Origin: Osmia lignaria lignaria
Taxonomy: Eukaryota; Arthropoda; Insecta; Hymenoptera; Megachilidae
NCBI RefSeq assembly: GCF_051020975.1
Contig: NC_135040.1
Span: forward strand, 7,185,501 to 7,249,500
Length of the DNA stretch: 64,000 nucleotides
Direction: 5' to 3'
Shown: positions 39,303 through 51,423 of the stretch, piece after piece
Layout of the letters: the number at the start of each line of letters is the position of its first letter
How positions within the stretch are numbered: the stretch's first letter is position 1
Translations under genes and position numbers: made by a program
Notes under the pieces: generated by a model
Seen by the model: the letters and a program-made list of their open reading frames with translations, nothing else
Databases searched by the model: none
Told to the model about the DNA's origin: nothing

Positions 39303-41440
39303 ATGACTAATAACGATCAAAATAACGTAAGATATTTCGTTTGCTTCACAGTTTCCAGTTTCTAGATTTTGTTTAAATACATTTTTTTTATTAATAATAT
39401 GATTGTTAACAGGTCCGGCTACCTTTTAGGATCGAAGATAATGTACTTAAAGGAAAAGTGGAGCCATTTCAGTCTCGGTACACGCATCTTGGACAGCTGC
39501 TGTTCAACTCAATGAAAAAAAATGCGAATCTAGTAGGACAAGTAGGTTGACAATTTTTACAATAAAATTATGATCAATATGTTTAATATACACGCAAAAT
39601 CGAATCCTTCAGGTTGACGCGATCACAGGTATCGAAGACACTTTTGGATGTATCCTAGATATGTCGATAAAATGTGCGCTTTGGATGCAAAAACAAGGAG
39701 TTAAAAGTAACGATATCATTGTTATTTCATCGCAAAGTGATCGTGAAATTTTCGTACCAGCCATCGCTGCACTCTTCATTGGTGCCATTTTCAGTCCATG
39801 GGACGATGAAAAGGATACGGGTAAGTTTTTTCGAACCATGACTTATGAAATTTTCAATCGTTTTTGTGCCACAAAACTGTATCATCGTGTTACAGATATG
39901 TCTCGTCATTACATCAAATTACTGCAACCAAAAGTCGTGTTTGCGAATAAGAAATCATCTCCCGTCGTGCTGGAAGCAGCTGAACTCGAGGATCATCAAA
40001 TAAAGGTGGTGGCGTTTGAAAATTGTCCTGGCACGATACCGTTCGCTGACATCCTAAAGGGTCACAGCAAAGGTTCGGTGGCTAATTTTCAATGCACTGA
40101 AATTAACGAAAATGATCACACTGCAATGATCATGTTCTCCTCTGGAACAACGGGTCTTCCAAAGGGTATAACAACTACTCATCGATCGTTACTGGCGGTC
40201 GTGGAATCATGGTTGGGTCCTCCTGTCCACACATGTATGTGGTACAGTTGCCTGTTCTGGTTGAGTGGCCCGTTATTTAATATGAGAAATATCATTTTCC
40301 ATACTAAGAAAATTATCCCGCCACCCTTTGAAGAGGAATCAGCCTGCAGGATTATAGAGAAATATAAGGTACTTGCGTCTCTTTTCACATTCGCGTAATC
40401 GTTTTCTAAACCGTCGATAATTATTCGATAGGTGGAATGGTTATTAATGAATACCACTAACATAAATCGTCTCGTTCGATACAATCGCCTCCATGAATAC
40501 GATTTCTCGAGTTTGAAGGTCCTGTACATTGCTGGCTCTCCCATGGAAAAAGTAGCTCAGGACTTGGTAAAGAAGTGTTTTCCTAATACGGATGTAGTAC
40601 AACTTTATGGTAAGATAAATGGTGTTATTCATTGTTCATTTTTTGATACACATCACTTAAATCTGATACTTTCTTTTAGGTATGGCTGAAATGGGCAACC
40701 TAATTGCTGCGCAATCGGTCAATTCTCCAAGCGGTTCGTCTGGGTTAGTAGCTCGCAATTGCGAGGTAAAAATTATTGATCTGGAAACGGGAAAGACATT
40801 GGGACCGAATCAGAAGGGTGAAATCTGTGGTAAATCGATAAGTATGATGTCGGGTTATTACAAAAATCCAGAAGCTACCAAAAAGGTCATCGACGAAGAT
40901 GGTCAGTATAAAATGTGATACCTTGAGAAATGAAGAAACATTTTTCTGAACAATCAGAATTCTTCCAGGATGGTTACACACGAGTGATCTTGGTTATTAC
41001 ACCGAGGAAGGTGAACTATTCGTTGTCGATAGACTGTCCGATTTAATTAAATTTAGAGATCATTTAATAATTCCAAGTGAAATCGAGGCTGTCTTGCTGA
41101 CTCATCCTTCAGTTTTGGAAGTAGCAGTCATTGGTAAACCTCATCCTGTCGATGGTGAACATCCACTTGGTTTTGTCAGTATAGTACCAAACAAAGAGGT
41201 AATTTAAACGACGTAACACAATTTATTAAATTGAATGCTATTTAAATTGATATGATAATTAATTTATAGGTATCGGCGAAAGAATTAATCGATTTGGTAG
41301 TCAGTAAATTGCCGGATCATTGTCGCCTACGTGGTGGGGTGATATTTCTACCATCTTTTCCATATACTCCTACAGGAAAGATTTGGAAAATGAAATTAAA
41401 GATGTTGAAAACGATGTATATAAACGAACGAACTCGTTAA
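39303..41440 (+). CDS. Adenylate-forming enzyme-like, array copy 4
   Basis: Closest to copy 3. Exons: 39303-39326, 39413-39541, 39613-39820, 39896-40368, 40432-40609, 40680-40901, 40969-41198 and 41270-41440, giving 544 residues. The P-loop FSSGTTGLPKG is canonical here, unlike copy 3. The motif that contacts the AMP phosphate, normally YGxTE, reads YGMAE, with Ala for Thr. TSD, DRLS and the Asp-substituted hinge (FRDHLII) are shared with copy 3, and the adenylation Lys (TPTGKIWKMKL) is kept. The final exon is nine nt longer than in the other copies and ends NERTR, with no peroxisomal signal. Part of exons 6 and 7 is identical to copy 3 (see findings). The 3' end meets the convergent carboxypeptidase gene at 41569-41590. 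Confidence 0.92.
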
Positions 41441-41568
41441 ACAAATATAGAATGTAAATTGCTAATCATATTTTTGTAGGAAGTATAATTACATATAAAG
41501 TCTTATTAAGTATAAGGATAACAAGTTTATTATTAGGGGTTAAAGAAAAGGAAAACGAAATAATTTTA

Positions 41569-41590
41569 AATAAAATTACCAAAATTTATT
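41569..41590. terminator. Convergent polyadenylation signals
   Basis: AATAAA at 41569-41574 on the + strand serves copy 4 of the enzyme array; TTTATT at 41585-41590 is AATAAA on the - strand for the carboxypeptidase that ends at 41663. The two signals face each other 10 bp apart, so the two transcripts should overlap tail to tail by a few tens of bases. Confidence 0.6.
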
Positions 41591-41662
41591 GTAGATATGA
41601 GTATAACAATAAATCACTGTATTCAATGTTGTATAAATTGTTTGAAAGACATTTTTGTTCGT

Positions 41663-43628
41663 TTATTCGTATCCACGTGCCTTGGATTCTTTGAACATAG
41701 CAACCAAAGAGTCGAGAGTTTCCTCAGCGGTGGGTTTGATCTGGTCAGCAGGAAGTACGAAACCATGACGACCAGTGTCCCTCAGTTCATAAGTATAAGT
41801 GATTGGTTTGTGGAAAGTTCCTTTCACCCAGTCAACTGAACTTCCACTAGCAATATCTGAAATATGAAAATATATACAGTTATGGATTTAATATTTTTTC
41901 CAATTCACTTTACTTTGCCTTAAACAATGAAAATGTATACTTACAGATGGTTTCAGCAACGTTTCCGGTCTGGTAACGAGTTCCATAACGTTTAGCAAGT
42001 GCTTGAATTGTTTTCTGACCAATTTGCAGCTGAAAATATCAAATATTATTTATTCCTCACCGTCACAAGTTCTCAATTTTAATTCTATTGTATACGACTG
42101 ATGAAATATGATTGCAAGATAAAGAATTAATGAAACAATTGATTAGTTGCAGTTCTGATAATAGAATCAAAGACAGATACGATCACGATAAGATAAAGTC
42201 ATTTGCGATTTATTATTAATAATAAGTCTTTCAACATTTTTATTTCCGTCTAATCAAAGAAATCTAATTGTTCATTGAAATCTGAATCAACCGGTACAAT
42301 TGATTTCAAGTGCAGGATAAATAAATAATAGGATATTGAATTTCAGAATTAAAACAAAGAATGATGCTTTTACTTACAGACGCGTCGTAATTTTCAAGGT
42401 GTTCCTTAGTGTGACCATAGGGGAACATCAAAAGTTGAGAGTAGCTGTGGAAAGAAATGTAGGCATAGAATTTGTTGGAAATTGATTTGATGTAGTCGGA
42501 CATGGTTTTAGTTTCAACGTCGGAGAACGCTGCGCTTCCGGCGTAAGTCTCGGAGCAAGGGGTGCTGCTGGAACCACCAGCTGAAAATTAACGAAAGAAA
42601 TTTTAATTATTTAACCCTCTTTATTTTAATACCTTCTATTATAAACGAAAATAGAAATGTTTCAGACTTACACATCCATTTGTAACCCCAGTTCCTGTTA
42701 GGGTCTGATCCGTAGCACAGAATACCGTAAGGTTTGCGGGTCTTTCTCCATAAACGGTTCTGAAATTCAAACAATTATTAAAAATTCATCGATTATCAAA
42801 CTTTCCAACTAACATATCGTTCAATCTTTTCAGGGAACCAACCGTTGTATGGGTGTACACGTATCCATCAGGGTTGAAGACAGGGAAGATGTACCAATCG
42901 TGAGATTGTGCCAATGATCTGACGTCAGCTGATTTACTGTACAGAAGTTCGTTCAACATGTAAAGGATCGAAGCTGGAGTGATCCATTCTCTGGCATGGA
43001 TACCACCCTCGATAAAGATTCCAGGCTTGTTGCCACCGAAGGAGAGCTTCACTCCTTTGATTTGACGGCCCTCGTACGTTTTTCCACCAACGATTACTTG
43101 CACCTTGCCAGGGTTGGATCTAGCCAAATCGTCCAAGTGTGCGTAGATCTCGTCGAGAGTGTGGTATTTGTTCAAGTCGAATCCAGCTAAAGGCTGAACC
43201 GGTGGCATTTCACTGTCGATCAGAGACTGAACATCCGGAACGTAGACGTCAAAGGGTATGTTGAATTGCTTCATCAAGTCTTTGAATTCCGGTTCCTTGT
43301 GGGGAGCGACCATCACATCAGCGTAGTTCAGAACTGTGCTTGGCTCTTTCCAGAAGGAATACTGTAAAATTCATTAACATTCTCAATTTTATACTAATTT
43401 CCATTGGAAAATATTTGAAGAAATTCTCTAAACGCTATATAATATTGCTACTTGTTAGAAATATGAATATTTATGATAACTAACCGAGTCAGACACTTCT
43501 TCCAGACCTCGCAGCATTTCCAGGTGCTCTTCATTCTGAGGTACAACACGGAACACCTTGTAGTTGTCGAACTTCACTTTCTCGGCTGTCGCCAGAGCGA
43601 CTAAAACGACGAATAGTAACTTCCACAT
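41663..43628 (-). CDS. Zinc carboxypeptidase, M14 A-type zymogen
   Basis: A secreted metallocarboxypeptidase that removes C-terminal residues, most likely a gut enzyme. Exons in transcript order: 43628-43485, 43361-42843, 42759-42672, 42580-42378, 42029-41945 and 41856-41663, giving 410 residues, the normal procarboxypeptidase size. MWKLLFVVLVALATA is a signal peptide. An activation propeptide follows (FDNYKVFRVVP) to about residue 107, then the catalytic domain. The zinc ligands are His170 and Glu173 in HAREW plus the His in FHSYSQ; the substrate-binding NPDGY, NRLWRKTR and NRNWGYKW are present; and YTYELRD carries the catalytic Glu. The specificity position just before DW in the SGSSVDW segment is Val, a hydrophobic residue, which favours A-type (aliphatic/aromatic) rather than B-type (basic) substrates. 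A 5' UTR intron separates the ATG from the promoter exon. Confidence 0.95.
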
Positions 43629-43787
43629 GGTGACTACCCTGAAAAATAATGAACAAAGTTTGAAGAATTAATCGAAGATATTAGAAGAAAATCTTTAGAA
43701 GCGATTAAAAAATTAAACGACGACAAATTGAAATCTAAATCACTATGAAGTCTAGGTACAATTAACACAGAACACTTGTGATCTTAC

Positions 43788-43843
43788 CTTCAGCGGTCAC
43801 TAAAGAAGTTTATGCCTCTCCTCTCTTTTTCATTGTATTTAAA
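43788..43843 (-). promoter_or_regulatory. Promoter and leader exon of the carboxypeptidase at 41663-43628
   Basis: On the - strand, TTTAAATA at 43843-43836 is a TATA-like box. About 30 bp downstream lies a short leader exon that ends at 43788 in GCTGAAG|GTAAGAT. The matching acceptor TTTTTCAG ends at 43639, ten bases before the ATG at 43628. The transcription start near 43810 is inferred from spacing. Confidence 0.55.
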
Positions 43844-44645
43844 CAGTTCATCTGCACACGGCACCAACGATCAATCAATCAAACTAATCGTTATTCAAAA
43901 ATCATATCGTTGATCAATTAACGATTAAGTATATTGGATCTACATCCATCTTATCAGATTTGTCTCGAGTGAACGTCTTTATCAGGGTGATCTTACGCCA
44001 GGCCACTCATTGTATTGTCGCAATTTCACAATCCACATACGACTTTTAATTCTATCACACTTCAGGTATATCCCGTGGATCATAATTAATACCAAAATCT
44101 ATCATCTTCCTATGTTTACATTAGTGTCACTTTAATTTTCTTTTAGATTAATATTGAAGAATCGAATTCTATCGCGTGTACATTTTTCTTTATCTACATT
44201 CGATCATTCAAAATTATTTAAGCAACAATCATACGTGTCATTGTATGTAAAAGTGGAGTGGTACAATATTTATAAAAAAATTGCAGCTTCGTTGATTACG
44301 CAAATACTAGATAACAAGTGCGCGTTAATTATATGCTGTATCGGATACGATCATCTAATCATTGATCGTAATATTTTGGGACATTTATCTGAAATCGTTA
44401 TAATGAACCGAGTAGAGTAAATTTATTTTATGAAAATAGAAGAAAGGGGCTCGATATTAAATAATACAACTGAATAAAAAATACATATGTTCTTTTTTAA
44501 TTATTTTTATAAGTGATACATTATCTGCACGTACACCTAATCAGTAATTAAAGCTGAATAATCGTTTAATTGTTAATTGACACAATTGTAGCAGATATCA
44601 AAAACGCAAACTAACTATATTGATAACAGTGTCAGGTAATAAAAA
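43844..44645. other. Intergenic between the two carboxypeptidases
   Basis: AT-rich with no exon recognised. It must hold the distal promoter of the first carboxypeptidase and the 3' UTR of the second. Confidence 0.5.
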
Positions 44646-47225
44646 TTATTGTCGCGTCTTTACAGGGGATGATCCGTAGCCACGTTTTGCAGCTTCCTGA
44701 AACATTGCCACCAAAGAGTCCATAATCTCCATTGCAGTTGGTATAATTTGATTGGCAGGCAAAATGAAACCGTATCTTCCTTTGTCACGTAGCTCGTAAG
44801 TGTACGTTACAGGAATGTTGTAAGTTCCTCTTACCCAGTCCATTGAACCACCAGATGCAACATCTAGAAAAATTTTCATAAAAATTAACAGAAGGTAAAC
44901 CTTTCATGAATTATTTTTAAAAGGATGTTAATTTTCCAGCTAATCTTCTAGAAGAAATTATATCATAATTTTATTTCAATGATAAAACATTTAATCTATT
45001 TCACATTACTGTACGTTCTTTTGCAATGCAAATTTTAACAAAACAAACTTCGGACCTATTTTGATAAATATTTACTATTTCTGTAATTTGCATTTGAAAA
45101 AATTTTTTTTTGCATTGTTTCTAACAATTACACACGGCCTGTCATAATTTCAATAAATTATTATAGATATATGTATTTCAATTACGTCATTTCGTCTATA
45201 ACGTGTCAATTGAAAATTCACGTTTATCAATTAAAATTTTGTTGAATAATGCAATAGTCGTTTTTCCTGGTAGCATTTCCAATCGAATAGCAAATGCAGA
45301 CCTTCGACTGTGGTCATTTCCTCATATACATACGATTAATTTACTCACATATAACGTCCACGATATTTCCAACTTTGTATTTCGTTCCGTATTTCTTTGA
45401 CAGAACGTTTATAGAGTAGTTTCCAATTTGTAATAAATCATTGTAATTACTGATCCTCTCGTTCGAATGACCATAAGGAATAAGTAATAATTGGCTGTAA
45501 CTGTGAAATGCTATGTAAGAGAATAATTTATCGTGGATGCTGTCAATGTATTCTGACATTGTTCTTGATTCTGTTTCAGAAAAGGGTTTGTCTCCAGGAT
45601 ATATCTCGCTGCATGGATTCGAACTGGTACCACCCTCTAAAACATAGGTAATAGAAGTAATATACGAAAAATATTAATTCCTAATTAAGAAAATTTAAAT
45701 TTAATTTATTTTCTCCTCTTTATACATCTTAGGGATGGCTCCATCCCTAAACAAGGTATCCTCCTTTAACTCCCCGTTTCATTTATTTATTTATTTATTT
45801 ATTTATCTATTATTATTTAACCTTCGCGTTATTTTTGCAATTTTAACTGCAATTTAAATACCTGCCCAGTGGAAGTTCCAATTCCTATTTGGATCGGCAC
45901 CATAGCACCCCCTTCCAGTCGGTCTTCTTGTTTTACGCCATAGACGGTTCTAAATATAAAAGAAAAAGAATGATATTTCTCACTTTAATTTTATTTTTAT
46001 CTATCATTCGTTCTGACCTCATAATTATCACGTTTTACTGATACTAAACAAACTGACACGTTATTTTGATAAAAAGGAACCGTAATCGGTTCCTTCTTCA
46101 CTAATTATAGCCAGCGAATGATAATAAACGAAGCGATTAAAAGCAGAAAGTCCCCGATTTAGTTGGTAAATAACAACATTATGTAAACAAATTAAACAAC
46201 TTTGAGGATCAACCGCGAAACCTGGATTTATTATACAACTATCAATGATAACGATAAGCAGTAAAAGATTAACCATTGAATTAATTGAAATGAAAAAATC
46301 TCTGATTGCAGAGTACTGAAGTACTTCTGAACGAAAGAATCTCAGCAAATTGATTGAATTATTTAACAGAGAAAAAGAAGAATTTTCCAGGAATGCTTAC
46401 GTTCGTGAAGTAATTTTATTTCAGTGGATATTATTAACACTTTACCTATGAACTTATTCTTACCGTAGTATGGGTGTATTCGTAGCCATCCGGATTAAAG
46501 ACCGGAAAAATGTACCAGTCATAAGATTCGGCCATATATCTGACACGGGTATCATCGCTCAGTATCAGTTCGTTTAAAATATACGTCACTACAGCAGGTG
46601 ATATCCATTCTCTAGCATGTATCCCACCTTCGATGAATATACCAGGATTTCCTTCTTTGTAAGATAGTTTCACACCTTTGATACTTCTACCTTCGTAACT
46701 ACTGCCTCCTGTAATTAGCGTTACGATCTTAGGATGTTGGGTCGCCAAAGAATCCAACCATCGATAAATCTGAAATTGATGTATGATTAATAATTTTATT
46801 TCTTCTTCATATTTATTGATAATGGAAAATATTCGTTTCTTTACAACATCCAGTCGATGATAACCCAGCCAGTCAAAAGTACCCCTTAAACCAGCCCGAG
46901 GATTTTCATCATCAATATACTTTTGCACATCATCCATCATCAATTCTGCTTCAATCTTCGTTTTATTTGTAATTTCCATAAACTCCTGAAGTTTCCCCGG
47001 GGATATCATAACACTCGCACTGTCATTGATCTTTGGTGGAATCCAAAAGTTATAACCATCGTTCCCTTGCATATTTTTTAACAATTCAAGACCAGAAGTA
47101 TCCGGTACGAAGATTTTGTATAATTTATATCCATCGTATCGCATTTTATCCGTGGCACGAATGCCGTTCAGAAGAATAGAAAGAAGAAGTAGAAGAGTGG
47201 TTTTCATCATTGAATATGCTTTCAT
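44646..47225 (-). CDS. Zinc carboxypeptidase, M14 A-type, second copy
   Basis: Diverged paralogue of the neighbour. Exons in transcript order: 47225-46845, 46769-46464, 45949-45862, 45636-45349 and 44863-44646, giving 426 residues. It has an N-terminal signal region (MMKTTLLLLLSILLNGIRA) and a propeptide YDGYKLYKIFVP. HAREW, NPDGYEYTHTT, NRLWRKTR, FHSYSQ and YTYELRD keep all zinc ligands and the catalytic Glu. The residue before DW is Met (SGGSMDW), again A-type. It lacks the intron that splits FHSYSQ...NYDAS from LQIGQ in the neighbour, so two exons are fused here, and it has one extra intron (46844-46770) that is 75 bp, in frame and stop-free. It ends with a tail SSPVKTRQ absent from the neighbour. 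Two in-frame ATGs lie near the start (47225, and 47210/47207); the choice is open. Confidence 0.93.
45781..45812. repeat. TTTA microsatellite
   Basis: A run of ATTT repeats inside an intron of the second carboxypeptidase gene, ending in TATCTATTATT. Likely length-variable. Confidence 0.8.
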
Positions 47226-50200
47226 TAATGCAGCAAATAGAAATAGAAAATTCTAATAATTTTTATGGAATTTAAATAATTTTCATACTAATCATTTTCT
47301 TCTTTGAAGATATTCAATTGTTCAATTTTGGATAACACAGTTTTATAATTTGCACAGTTTTCCAATTAGAAAAAAATTGAATTTAATAATGATTTTTCAA
47401 ACACGAGCGATCGTTCCACGAAGCCGACGTTTTTCCACTGCGAAAGTTCCGCTTTCACGCGATCAGATCGAAGAGGAAAACCGTTCGGCACCGGTTTCCT
47501 TGTTCGTTTAAATCAACTTCGTGGCTTCGAGGTGCAACGCAGGTGTGCACGTCTATGGTGAATCCTCCCGTGTCTTTATATACCGTGGAAAGCCACCGTA
47601 GGAGGTAAAAATATCCTGGACGTGAGATAAGTGTAAACAAAAAAATATGGGCAAGCGCATTTGCATGCAGGATGGGCTATGAGAATTCTCGCGAGGTTGC
47701 AGACGAGTCGAGCTGTTGATGGTCGAAGACCTCGCAGGTACCGTTTGAAATTATCGATAAACCGAGGTTGTCGACATCCACGGAAAAAGAATATTCAATA
47801 TTCGGACGATAATTGATTCTGCAATCATTTCCCTCATTTTCTTCAAACTTAATTAATTTAAAGGGTCGAGCATTTTATATAAAAGATCGTAATTGTTTTC
47901 TTAAAAACTGTACAGTGGATCCATTTTAAATTCTAAGAGTATTTTTATATACCAATTAATAAGAATAAAAATTATTTGATCAGAAAAATTCATTTTTCTT
48001 TAGTAGTTCTTATTAAATCTGCAAGTGCAACGACCCATAATCGAAGACTTCCGGTGCACAGGTCGATGAGTCGATGGGATAAGATAAGGTAATTCTTGTC
48101 TATTAATTGCGGTAGTGATGAAAAAGCGCAATGTACTTGTCAGATCTCTACTTATTTTGCATATTGTCAGTGTATTAAATAGGACAATGAACACCATTGA
48201 GCGTTGTCCTTCTGTTCCTCGGTCAGATGGTGGCATTATCGAGTAGACACGATTAAGCCAACGTGGAATGAATACTAATTTAGTAGTTGTGAGCTAGTAG
48301 ACCTTTTTTTTGCAACTTACTCTGCTGTTTTCACTTATTTCTAAACCTGCTTATCAATGTTTTGATAACACTAAGTTTGCGTGTTTAGAATTGGTAAATC
48401 TTCCATGTTGAAGAATGATATACTTTCTAATAGTTTCTCATTTGTAATGTTATTCAAAACATCATTTCATTTATACTTTAATTCATTAGAAACACTTTAG
48501 CAGTGAAATTTTTAAAATAATTTTCTGCCACTTCTTCAAGTATTTATATACTCGTATGGTAATAAGTATTTTTACCATATCAGCTGAGAAACGTTTCACC
48601 TCTGAAGGTAACACTTTCCCAACAAGCTGCCTTACCATCAACGGATAAGGTAGATTTAATTCTTAATTGCAATAGTTATATATTTTTAAATATGTTATAT
48701 TATATAATATAATATAAAAACACCAATAATGTTAAAAGTACAGAAGACTGTGATAAAAATAATTGCAAACTTTAATAATTAATACCTATTTATTAATACC
48801 TATGTATAATTAAAAATTTTATTTTTATGCATTATATTAGAATCTCGAAAAATTATCGCGTTTTTTATTTATAGAAAAGATGTCATTTATGGTTCGTATT
48901 TGTTTTTATCTTCCACGTACTTTCTCCGTAAATATCTTTTAAACTCTTTTTTGCCGAATTTTATTCCATTTAAGAATTATCGCCTGGAATCCCAGATAGA
49001 TTAACAACTGAACAGTTTCTTCTTTTTATTCAGATATCTTTATTAGAATTTGCAGAACTTTGTACTGCACGTAAGCACCAGTGTGCTCGAATCAATTTAA
49101 AATATTCCATCATTGTAGAAATTGTTTCATGTTACGTTTGCAATTGATCCTTGGATCGAGTCCTTGCTGTACCATTCACTAATGATAGAATGCTTGTTAG
49201 ATCCAAGATTGGTATCGACGATCGTTACATGTACACCTGACAAAAGAAGAAAAAATTGAGAAACTATAGTCGCACTTTAGATTGAAATATGCAAATTATT
49301 ATTATCTTAATCAGCCGTCGTCATAAATCCCAAGAATTAGCAGTCGTCAAAGTGTTGAAGGAAAAACTTCAACATTATTGATTTAACAAAGTTCTGAATG
49401 GACTCTGACGCATTATATAGCGGTCGTAAATAAAATAGATAAGCACTATGAAGATTGAAAGGTGTAATTTTTCCGGCAACCTAGACTTCCGGTAGATAAA
49501 GTAATAGCATGGAATTACAATTGAAATTGCAACCATTGTTACTTCAATTTTGCAGTTATTGTTTTTTAATAAACGTATCAACGTAATTTCCGATAGATAA
49601 AGTGATAGCATGGAGTTACAATTGAAATTGAAATCATTGTTACTTCAATTTTGCAATTATTATTTTTTAATAAACGTATCGACTTAATGCCTGTGCCGTT
49701 GGAATATAGAATGTCGTTAGTTCCGGTCTCTACATTATCAGTAGCAAGAAATCGTAAAGGTAAAAGGTAACTGGTAACAGATTGAAAGAAACTACAAATA
49801 TGTATATCAGGCAAGCGGTAATTTATTTCACAAGTGATTGTAAGGTTGCAATTGCTAAACAAAGAACGTTGATTGCGGTATGTAAATGATTACTCAAGAG
49901 AGAAATAATTAAAACATTTTTAATTTTATGTGTACAACAAATTCTAATACCCAGAATTTTAAACATATTTCACACGGGCAAAATACATCAGTATGCCAAT
50001 TTAGTGATTCAGTAAACGTGTGTTATTTGCGCGATTTTAAATTACAATGACGTAATTGAAGACGCCATTTACGCAGGCATGTAATTGTAATAGGGGCAGC
50101 GGTCATTTGTATTTGCAATATCGCTACTCATAGCTTCTTGAAAATCTTATTATCCAGCTATAATGAAAATAGAATTGTATGTAATTAAATAAAGACAAAG

Positions 50201-51423
50201 GCATCGTTAGCTTCATTGACATTTAAATTTAAGAAAATTCCTAATAGTCTAGACTCTAGACTTACACTTTACACTAGTTTCGCTTATGCGATATGCAGAT
50301 GCATTTGAATCAAGAGGCTGGCGAGTATTTGATACAGTAAGTGGGACCTAACCTCTCTAATAAATTATTTAAAAAAAAAATCATCAATTTCTTTAATCTA
50401 ATTTCTTAACGATACCTTTATAAAAACTTTATGAAATTTCACAAAAATGATTGCGAAATTATGTCGCGACAAAGTTGGCGAACTCGATCGCATATTAAGA
50501 TAATTTGATATAGGATTTACTGAAATATTGTGTCATATAATATTTTTGTAATTAGAACAAGGTTTTCATTTTTCTTTTATTTACAGACTTCTGTTTTATT
50601 TATATAATTCAGTATAATAAACGTATTAGCAAGGTTACGATTATCGACCACGTTGATAAGTAGATAGTTCAAGTTATGCGCATCCGTGCTGCGCAGCACG
50701 CTGCTATACTGCTCAAAACAATTGAGTAATCACATTTCAAAACAGACTTATTCGAAATACATATCACAGATAAAATATATATTGCGTGCTTAATACGATA
50801 ATATTTTTAAACGTCGAACGAAATATACAGTTTGCGTAGGACAAAGAAAAAAAAGATTGAAAATTATCAAACTTATCGGACGTTTATATCGCTTAACCAA
50901 TTACCAAGCGTAATTATACTACGGGTCGTGGTTAATCGTTCAAATCGTACTAAACTTTTCTTTTTTTCAGCGTGTTTTCGCACGCGTGATTCAGATTTTA
51001 ATTTACAAACAAATAGGGGAATATCATCATGATTTGTAGTAAGTACGTCCCTGGTAGGTTCCTTTCCTCCCGACGCTAACGACACCAACGTTGTTCTGCG
51101 CTTTCGTCAACTTGTTATTCAGTCGCGGTTTATCAGCTGAACCGTAACGTGAGAAAACAGAACGGAGGTGCACTGTTTTGAAAGTAATTTTTTCGTGCCT
51201 CCTCCGTTCATCTTGGATCTCGGCGTGTTCCGTCCTTACCCTCTGACAACGTAACCCATTTCAAATTAAATAATAAACGAAGATATACTCGGTGCTATAG
51301 TATCGTGGCTTCGTATCGAGCCCGCTGTTTTATCGATTGACCGACCACTGCTCGAGGGTCTCTTCAAGGGATTGTAGGATTGTAAAGGGTTAAAGCAAAA
51401 CTTGACAAACTGATACTGCAAAG
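47226..51423. other. Intergenic, ~4.2 kb, no gene seen
   Basis: Separates the divergent carboxypeptidase and acetyl-CoA synthetase genes. No coding exon or RNA gene was recognised. It holds an AT microsatellite at about 48690-48715, the 101-bp tandem duplication at 49487-49688, and, near the synthetase promoter, an inverted repeat at 51160-51173/51195-51209 (GAACGGAGG with CCTCCGTTC). Confidence 0.5.
49487..49688. repeat. Tandem duplication of a 101-bp unit
   Basis: Units 49487-49587 and 49588-49688 both run from TTCCG[G/A]TAGATAAAGT through ACTTCAATTTTGCA to AATAAACGTATC, with a few substitutions. Two copies only. No coding role is evident. Confidence 0.8.

Noticed and set aside
28480..41440. 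True luciferases for bioluminescence
   Set aside because: The luciferase HHGF motif and the peroxisomal signal are missing; the names of this family come from homology only.
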